Of a stretch of 64,000 bases of DNA, positions 58,141 to 64,000 are shown piece after piece; position 1 is the stretch's first letter; each line of letters starts with the position of its first letter. This stretch comes from Streptomyces sp. NBC_01296 (GTDB lineage: Bacteria; Actinomycetota; Actinomycetes; Streptomycetales; Streptomycetaceae), in the NCBI RefSeq assembly GCF_035984415.1, contig NZ_CP130720.1:7936001-8000000 (forward strand), read 5' to 3'. The notes below the pieces were generated by a model that did no database searches, was not told the origin of the DNA, and was given only the letters and a program-made list of their open reading frames with translations. The position numbers and the translations under genes are program-made.

Positions 58141-60497
58141 CCGTGCGGGCCACTCTGCGCTGGGCGCACGCCGACTTCCGGGCACACCGCGGCGAAGCCC
58201 TCTTCGTCGTGCTGGCCAGCGCCGGGATCATCGCCTCGCTCCTGCTCGCCGGCGCACTGTTCAGCTACGCCGCGAACCCCTGGCAGCGGATCTTCAACCA
58301 GTCCCACGGCGCGCACATCTGGCTGCAGACCCGCGCCGGGGCGGACATGGCCGCCCTGTCCGGCGTGGACGGGGTCGCCGCCCTCTCCGGTCCCTTCCGC
58401 ACCACGGCGACGACGGTCGAATCGCGCGGCGCGCGGGTCGGCGTGACGCTGCGCGCGGCCCCGGCGACGCCCCCGGAGACGGGCCGGCCGCTCGTCACCG
58501 CCGGCAGCTGGCTCCCCCGGCCGGACGACGACGCACGCGGCGACAGCGGCACCGGGGCCGGCACCGACACCGGTGCCGTCGTACTGGAGGCCTCGGTCGC
58601 GCGGGCGCTCTGGGCCGAGCCGGGCGACACCGTACGGGTCACCGGGCCCGACGGCGCCCCGCACGTACTGCGGGTGAGCGGGATCGCCGAGGTGGCCGAG
58701 CCCCGCTACCACCCGGGCGGCGGCCCCGGCATCGGCTGGGTGCTCTCCGCCGCCCTCGACGGGATCGCCCACGGAGACACCGGGCAGAGCGTGGGCCTGC
58801 GCCTGGAGGATCCGGACGACACCGACTTCATCGTCCAGCGCGCCGTGACCGTCCTCGGCGCCGACCGGGTGGCCCAGGTCACCAAATGGCAGCAGGCCCG
58901 GGCCGAGGCGGGCGGCGACGACCGGCTCCTCGGCCAGATGTTCGCCGTCTTCGGCCTCGGAGCACTGCTCGCGGCGGCGCTCGCCGCGGCCGGTGCGATC
59001 GGCGCCCGGGTGCGCGGCCAGCTCAGGGACATCGCCGTCCTCAAGGCCGTCGGCTTCACCCCCGGCCAGGTGACCCGCGGCTTCCTCGTACAGCACCTGG
59101 CCTTCGCGCTGCTCGGCGTGGCCCTCGGTACGACGGCGATCGCGCTGCTCGGCGCCCGGATACCCGGGCGGATCGGAGAGGCCGCGACGGTCTGGCAGGA
59201 CCTGCCCGGCCACGCCGCGCTCATGATCGGCGTCCCCTGCGGCGCGGTGCTGCTCATCGCGGCCGCCACCGGACTCTCGGCCTGGCGGGCCGGACGGGTG
59301 CCACCGGTGCCGGTGGCCCGCGCGGCGCTGCCGTCCGCCGCGCCGATGACCGCGCTCGGCCGGCGGGCCCTAGGGATCCGGGTGCCTCCCGCGCTGGTCC
59401 TGGGGTGGCGGGCGGCGTTCCCGCGCCGCGGCCGCACGCTCGTACCCGTGGCCCGGCTCGCCCTGCCGCTCGTCCTCATCACGGTCGCGCTCGTCGCCTG
59501 GTCGACGCTGGACCAGTTCCGCAGCCGGCCCGCGCACATGGGACTGCCCGCGGCGCTGACCGTACGGGCAGAACAGCCCGCCGGGTCGTCCGACGCGGAA
59601 CTGGAGAAGACCCTCGCGGCGATCCCCGACGTCGCCGCGGTCCATCCGGGTGCCGAGATGGCGGCGCTCGTACCGGGGCAGACCGGCACCATCACGCTCC
59701 GCGGGCTGGGCACGGCCCGGGACCCGTACCCCTCCAAGGTGGTGGAAGGACGCGCGGTCGGCGGTCCGGACGAGGCAGTGGCCGGGCAGGGACTGCTCGA
59801 CCTCCTCGGGGTGCGGGTCGGCGCGTGGGTGCGGATGACCGTCGAGGGACGCCCGCAGATCCTGCACCTCGTCGGCCGCACCATCGAACCCGAATCCGGG
59901 GGCCGGGTGATCACCACGACCGTCGACGCACTGCGGGAGCGTGATCCGGGGCTGCGGCCCGACTACCACGCCCTGGTGCTGCGCAAGGGCGCGGACCCGC
60001 GGGCGGTGAGCGCCGCGCTCGCCGTGGCGGCGGGCGGAACGCTGGAGGTCAGGGAGACGCCCAATCCGGTGGACCGGCTGGAACCGGCGCGCGGGGTGAT
60101 CGCCGCCCTGATCGCGGTGCTCGCGCTGATCGGGCTGATCGACCTGCTGACGCTGATCAGCACGGGCGTACGCGACCGGGGGCGGGACCTGCTCGCACTG
60201 AAGGCGATCGGGCTGACGCCCCGGCAGATCGGCGCGATGATCGTGACCGCGGCCGGACTGACCGCGCTGGCGTCCGCCGTGGTCGGGACGACGGTGGGGG
60301 CGCTGTCCGGCAGCTGGCTGGTGGACACCCAAGGCGCATCGAGCGGGATCGGCGCGGGCATCGCCCAGCTGCCGCCGCTCCCTGTGCTGTTGACGGTGGT
60401 CGCCGGGGCGGTCCTGGGCGCGGTGGCGGCGGCGCTGGTACCGGCGACACGGACGGCCCGGCGCAGGCTGGCGGACTCCCTGAGCGAGACGCTGTGA
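58137..60497 (+). CDS. FtsX-like ABC permease, two FtsX domains
   Basis: A 786-residue permease with a first helix at about 20-45, a periplasmic domain, and two FtsX modules (helices about 255-390 and 630-780). Motifs LRDIAVLKAVGFTPGQVTRGFL and RDLLALKAIGLTPRQIGAMIV are the two FtsX coupling regions, internally homologous. Partner of the upstream ATPase; together a MacB/PadR-type efflux pump of unknown substrate. GTG start overlaps the ATPase stop (GTGA). A terminator hairpin follows at 60499. Confidence 0.93.
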   Translation: MTVRATLRWAHADFRAHRGEALFVVLASAGIIASLLLAGALFSYAANPWQRIFNQSHGAHIWLQTRAGADMAALSGVDGVAALSGPFRTTATTVESRGARVGVTLRAAPATPPETGRPLVTAGSWLPRPDDDARGDSGTGAGTDTGAVVLEASVARALWAEPGDTVRVTGPDGAPHVLRVSGIAEVAEPRYHPGGGPGIGWVLSAALDGIAHGDTGQSVGLRLEDPDDTDFIVQRAVTVLGADRVAQVTKWQQARAEAGGDDRLLGQMFAVFGLGALLAAALAAAGAIGARVRGQLRDIAVLKAVGFTPGQVTRGFLVQHLAFALLGVALGTTAIALLGARIPGRIGEAATVWQDLPGHAALMIGVPCGAVLLIAAATGLSAWRAGRVPPVPVARAALPSAAPMTALGRRALGIRVPPALVLGWRAAFPRRGRTLVPVARLALPLVLITVALVAWSTLDQFRSRPAHMGLPAALTVRAEQPAGSSDAELEKTLAAIPDVAAVHPGAEMAALVPGQTGTITLRGLGTARDPYPSKVVEGRAVGGPDEAVAGQGLLDLLGVRVGAWVRMTVEGRPQILHLVGRTIEPESGGRVITTTVDALRERDPGLRPDYHALVLRKGADPRAVSAALAVAAGGTLEVRETPNPVDRLEPARGVIAALIAVLALIGLIDLLTLISTGVRDRGRDLLALKAIGLTPRQIGAMIVTAAGLTALASAVVGTTVGALSGSWLVDTQGASSGIGAGIAQLPPLPVLLTVVAGAVLGAVAAALVPATRTARRRLADSLSETL

Positions 60498-60498
60498 G

Positions 60499-60520
60499 CC
60501 CCGGGCCACGGCGCCCGGGG
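60499..60520 (+). terminator. Terminator after the PadR-ABC operon
   Basis: CCCCGGGC (60499-60506) and GCCCGGGG (60513-60520) around CACGGC, immediately after the permease stop. Confidence 0.7.
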
Positions 60521-60554
60521 GTAGGTGTCAGAGCCCGCTACTAGTCTTCGGGCC

Positions 60555-63311
60555 ATGATCGAGTCTTCCGAGGGCTTGCCCTGCGACGTGGATGAGTTGT
60601 TCGCGGATGCGGGGCGTCTCGTCTCCGCCGAACCCGATGGGATCCTGGCGTTGTCGGACCGGGCGCGCGGCTCGCGCGCCCGGTTCGTGGCTGCGGTGTA
60701 CCGGGCTTCGGCAGACGTGCACCGGCACTTCGACGCCGCGCGCCGCCGGCAGGTACTGGCCCTGGACGCGGCCCGGCTGGGTGACCGCGACGTGGCCGCG
60801 TGGCTGGCCGCTGCCGAGGTGACCGGCGAACCCCCTGCGCAGTGGGCGGTGGACTGGGCCGGCGGCTCTCCAGTGGACCATCGGCTGCTGAGCTCCCTGA
60901 CCGGCCACAGCGGCCCGGTGCTGGCCGTGGCGACCGCGGTGGTCGACGGCCGGCCCGTCGCCGTCACGGGCAGCCGGGACAAGACCGTGCGCATGTGGGA
61001 CCTGGCCACGGGCCGCCCGCTCCACGAGCCGGTGACCGGCCGCACCGACCCGATCTCGTCCACGACGGCAGAGGTCATATCCGTGACCACGGCAGTGGCG
61101 GGCCGGAAACCCGTGGCCGTCACGCTGAACACCGACACGTCGGTGCTCCTGTTCGACCTGGCGACCGGCCGTCAGACCGGGGAGTTCGTCCGAGTCCTGG
61201 AGAGCACGACGGTGGACGGTCGCAGCGCCGTTCTCACGATCGGGGTGGACCGGAATGCGTGCCTGTGGGACATGGCAACGGGCCGCCGGGTCGGCGAATT
61301 CGCGCACGTGACGGACGTGGCGGTGCTGGACGGGCGCCGGGTGGTGCTCACCTCCGCAGCGGACGGGGCGGTCCGTGCGTGGGACGTGGCGACCGGCCTG
61401 CAGGTGGGGGAGTCCCTGGAAGTGGTGAGCGCCGCATCGCTCGCCGGGCGCCCTCTCGCACTCACCGAGGGGGCGGACCAGACGCCGCGGCTGTGGGACC
61501 TGACCACCGGCGACCCCGTCGACGACCCCGGGACCGCCCCTGCAGACCTGGAGGGTCCGGATGCCGAGCCCATACCGTACGTATCCGCGGTGACGGTGCT
61601 GAACGGACGAGTCGTCGCCGTCACGGTCGACACGGGAGAGGAGACGCTCCTCGAGGACGTGACGACCGGTCGCAGGATCGGCGCAGCTGCGCGCGGGGTC
61701 GAGACCGCCGTGATCGGAGGCCGACGCGTCGCGCTCGTGGCCGGTGACGACGGGACCCTGCGCATCTGGGACCTGACCACCGGTCGTCAAGGAGCGGACG
61801 GCGTACGTGTCGTGGAGACGCTCGTGCCGGACGGACAGCACCTCGCCCCCGCCGTCGGGGCCGACCGGGAAGCACGCGTCTGGGAGCAGATCACCGGCCA
61901 GCGCGACAGCCGGTCGCAGCTGGGCAGCAGCACCGGCGCAGCCGGCTCTGCCGGCGCCGCGCAGAGCGTGGTGCTCGACGGGCAACCGGTCACCCTCACC
62001 GCCGAGGACGACGGGCTGGTACAGGTACGGGACGCGGCCACCGGGCTGCCCGTGGGCCGACCGCTCACCGGCCACACGGATCGCGTCTGGGCCGTCACCG
62101 CCGCGAACGCCGGTCAGCGCACTCTCGCTGTCACCGCCGGCCTCGACCGGACGGTACGGGTGTGGGACATGACGACCCGGCAGCAGGAGGGAGCCGCGCT
62201 CGGCAGCCACACGGGCCAGGTCTGGGACGTGGCCACCGCCGTCGTGGACGGACGACCCGTAGCCGTCACCGCAGGCGCGGACCACACGGTGAAGACCTGG
62301 GACCTCACCCGCACCCTGCAGGGCGGCCCACCCCTGTCGGGGAACACCGGTTCGGTCCTGGCGGTCGCCACCGCCGATCTCGAAGGGCGGCCCGTCGCCG
62401 TGACGGCAGGCGCCGACCAGGCCGTACGGGCCTGGGACCTGGCCACCGGGCGGCAGGCCGCCCGGGCCCTCACCGGCTTCGAGAGCGAGGTGTCCGCCCT
62501 GGCCACCGCAGTGGTGGACGGCCGGGTCGTCGTCGTCACCGCGGCGCCGGACGCCAGGGTGCACGTCCGGGAACTGCTGGGCGGCCGGTACCTCCATGAG
62601 CCTTTCCCGAGTCACCAGGGCAGGGTGCTGGCCCTGGCCACCGCAGTGCTGGACGGTCGGCCCGTCGCCGTCACCGCAGGCTCAGACCGGACCGTGGGCA
62701 TCTGGGACCTCGCCACCGGGCGCCAGGTCGGCGAACCCCTCGTCGGTCACTCCAGCAGGATCCTGGCCCTTGCCACCACCGAGCTGGCGGGACGGCCCGT
62801 CGCGGTCACGGGGAGCTGGGACCGGACGGTCCGCGTGTGGGACCTCGCCACCGGCCAGCAGGTCGGCGAACCCCTGGCCGGACACACCGACTGGGTGACC
62901 TCGGTGGCGACCGCGGTGGTGGACGGGCAGCCCGTCGCGGTCACCAGAAGCCGGGACGACACCGTGCGCCTGTGGGACCTGGCCGCCGGGCGGCAGATCG
63001 GCAGCGCCCCGGCACGCCACACGGGCTCGGGCCGGGCCATGGCCGTCACCGGCATCGCGGGGCGGGCCGTGGTGGCCGTCGGCCAGGAGCGGACGGTCCA
63101 GCTCTGGGATCTCACGACCGGCTGCGAGGTGGGGACCGAGTACGTGCTCCCGCTGCCGGTCGGAGCGCTCGTCGCCGCGCCGGGCGGAGCGCTGGTGGTC
63201 GCGTTCGGGCCGGAGGCCGCGGTGCTCAGCCGGCCGACGGCTCACCCCGGGCACGTCGCCCGGGCGCTCCGGAAGGAAAATCCCCCGGCCCGCGCCCGGC
63301 CCGGTGGCTAG
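60555..63311 (+). CDS. WD40-repeat protein, about 17 repeats
   Basis: A 918-residue beta-propeller protein. The first 115 residues are a helical, Arg-rich region of unknown function (LSDRARGSRARFVAAVY, then WAVDWAGGSPVDHRLL). The rest consists of about 17 WD-like units with the repeated pattern ending xRxWDLATGRx; I count 17 such ends, enough for two seven-bladed propellers plus three. Several units are degenerate (VLLFDLATG, VHVRELLGG). No kinase or NTPase is fused, unlike many actinobacterial WD40 proteins. ATG 60555 lacks a good ribosome site; GTG 60525 is the alternative. Nine nt after its stop begins an RNA ligase gene. Confidence 0.85.
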   Translation: MIESSEGLPCDVDELFADAGRLVSAEPDGILALSDRARGSRARFVAAVYRASADVHRHFDAARRRQVLALDAARLGDRDVAAWLAAAEVTGEPPAQWAVDWAGGSPVDHRLLSSLTGHSGPVLAVATAVVDGRPVAVTGSRDKTVRMWDLATGRPLHEPVTGRTDPISSTTAEVISVTTAVAGRKPVAVTLNTDTSVLLFDLATGRQTGEFVRVLESTTVDGRSAVLTIGVDRNACLWDMATGRRVGEFAHVTDVAVLDGRRVVLTSAADGAVRAWDVATGLQVGESLEVVSAASLAGRPLALTEGADQTPRLWDLTTGDPVDDPGTAPADLEGPDAEPIPYVSAVTVLNGRVVAVTVDTGEETLLEDVTTGRRIGAAARGVETAVIGGRRVALVAGDDGTLRIWDLTTGRQGADGVRVVETLVPDGQHLAPAVGADREARVWEQITGQRDSRSQLGSSTGAAGSAGAAQSVVLDGQPVTLTAEDDGLVQVRDAATGLPVGRPLTGHTDRVWAVTAANAGQRTLAVTAGLDRTVRVWDMTTRQQEGAALGSHTGQVWDVATAVVDGRPVAVTAGADHTVKTWDLTRTLQGGPPLSGNTGSVLAVATADLEGRPVAVTAGADQAVRAWDLATGRQAARALTGFESEVSALATAVVDGRVVVVTAAPDARVHVRELLGGRYLHEPFPSHQGRVLALATAVLDGRPVAVTAGSDRTVGIWDLATGRQVGEPLVGHSSRILALATTELAGRPVAVTGSWDRTVRVWDLATGQQVGEPLAGHTDWVTSVATAVVDGQPVAVTRSRDDTVRLWDLAAGRQIGSAPARHTGSGRAMAVTGIAGRAVVAVGQERTVQLWDLTTGCEVGTEYVLPLPVGALVAAPGGALVVAFGPEAAVLSRPTAHPGHVARALRKENPPARARPGG

Positions 63312-63320
63312 CATCGGCCG

Positions 63321-64000
63321 GTGCACGCCGAACCCCGCCCCTGGTCCCCGTATCCGAAGATCCCCGCCGGCCGCCGGCTGGGCGAGACCGGCGGGCGTGA
63401 GTGGGTCGCCCAGGAGAAGATCCACGGCGCCAACTTCGCCGTCGTCTGTGATGACACCGGTCCGCGCCCGGCCAAACGGCGCGAACTCCTCGCGGACGGC
63501 GGCCTCGACGAGTTCTTCGGCGTCGGCCGGATCTGGCCGGCCCTGGCGGTCGCCGCGAGCCGGTGCGCCGGGCTGCTGCGGGAGCGGTACGGGGCCGCGG
63601 CCTCGGCCGCAGTGACCGTCTACGGTGAACTCGCGGGCGGCCGCTATCCGCACCCCGACACACCCCCGGTGCCGGGAGCCGAGCCCGTGCAGACCGGCGT
63701 CTGGTACGCACCGGAGCTGCTGTGGCTGCCGTTCGACGCGACCGTCGCCACCGGCGACGACGGCCTGTGCTGGGTCTGCGACCAGGCACTGCGGGCCGCG
63801 GCGGACGCGGCCGGTCTGCACTGCGCGCCCCTGCTGGCGCGGGGCACCCTCGCGCGGGTCGGGCAGCTGCCGGTGGTCTTCCCGACCCGGCTGCCCGCGC
63901 TCCTGGGGCTGCCCGCCCTGCCGGACAACCTCGCCGAGGGCATCGTCGTCAAACCCGCCGGGGAGTCATGGACGGCCGCCCCGCCGATGGCCAAGCTCAA
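63321..64000 (+). CDS. RNA ligase family, 5' part (truncated by window end)
   Basis: About 226 residues of a nucleotidyltransferase-fold RNA ligase. Motif I is QEKIHGANF with the adenylated Lys33 (KxxG as KIHG), motif III-like VYGELAGGRYP, motif IV EGIVVKP; MAKLK at the window end may be motif V. This is an Rnl2/DRB0094-type ligase that seals RNA nicks or ends using ATP. The GTG at 63321 fits the family start. The frame stays open to the last base, so the C-terminus is outside the window. It begins 9 nt after the WD40 gene and is likely co-transcribed. Confidence 0.85.
   Translation, partial: MHAEPRPWSPYPKIPAGRRLGETGGREWVAQEKIHGANFAVVCDDTGPRPAKRRELLADGGLDEFFGVGRIWPALAVAASRCAGLLRERYGAAASAAVTVYGELAGGRYPHPDTPPVPGAEPVQTGVWYAPELLWLPFDATVATGDDGLCWVCDQALRAAADAAGLHCAPLLARGTLARVGQLPVVFPTRLPALLGLPALPDNLAEGIVVKPAGESWTAAPPMAKL

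Overview
The window is a high-GC (roughly 70% or more) actinobacterial chromosome segment, almost certainly Streptomyces or a close relative. Signs of this are the melC1/melC2 tyrosinase pair, frequent GTG/TTG starts, ATGA start/stop overlaps, long GC-rich terminator stems without U-tracts, and many secreted proteins with Tat signals or lipoboxes. It reads as a patchwork of accessory modules with few housekeeping genes (nadE, argG). I see no rRNA, tRNA, CRISPR array, intact insertion sequence or replication origin.

Layout. 1-3400: aldo/keto reductase tail, two small membrane proteins, a TetR repressor with a dyad in front, and a membrane Ser/Thr kinase with an extracytoplasmic tail domain. 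3400-8100: melanin operon melC1-melC2, an unrecognised gene, and a PhzS-like flavin monooxygenase coupled to a secreted protein. 8100-14900: an MDR oxidoreductase, several secreted or lipo-proteins, two decayed gene remnants, nadE, and an ArsR-type regulator. 14900-21250: DMT exporter, TetR regulator, Tat-exported BBE flavoprotein oxidase, argG, epoxide hydrolase.

21300-25850 holds a three-gene cluster that resembles a biological-conflict module: an EACC1-like small protein, a 906-residue caspase/TM/solute-binding/vWA receptor-like protein, and a solute-binding lipoprotein. The predicted topology puts the caspase in the cytoplasm and the binding and vWA domains outside. 25850-28000: AraC/GATase regulator and a saccharopine-dehydrogenase-like reductase. 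28000-35000: a candidate oxylipin or fatty-acid alpha-oxidation locus. It combines a 959-residue fusion of a catalase-related heme domain with an alpha-dioxygenase, a coupled 2H phosphoesterase, and a divergent pair encoding a ThDP enzyme and a nitroreductase-like protein. 35000-37700: a Trypco1-like protein divergent from a trypsin/alpha-beta-hydrolase fusion, a second conflict-type effector module.

37700-43800: hydrolases and maintenance genes (HSL esterase, DinB, NlpC/P60, M14 carboxypeptidase, type B carboxylesterase, mycothiol-dependent isomerase-like protein). 43800-49150: a 1589-residue protein of unknown function and an internally deleted amino-acid permease pseudogene. 49750-55150: an alpha-glucoside importer operon (GH13, binding protein, two permeases) with no ATPase of its own; one permease carries a Cna-B-like insertion. 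55300-64000: an orphan solute-binding protein, a PadR-ABC-FtsX efflux operon, a 17-unit WD40 protein, and the start of an RNA ligase that runs off the window end.

The catalytic residues of the main enzymes could be read directly. The system-level roles of the caspase, trypsin and heme-fusion clusters are inferences from domain content and gene order.
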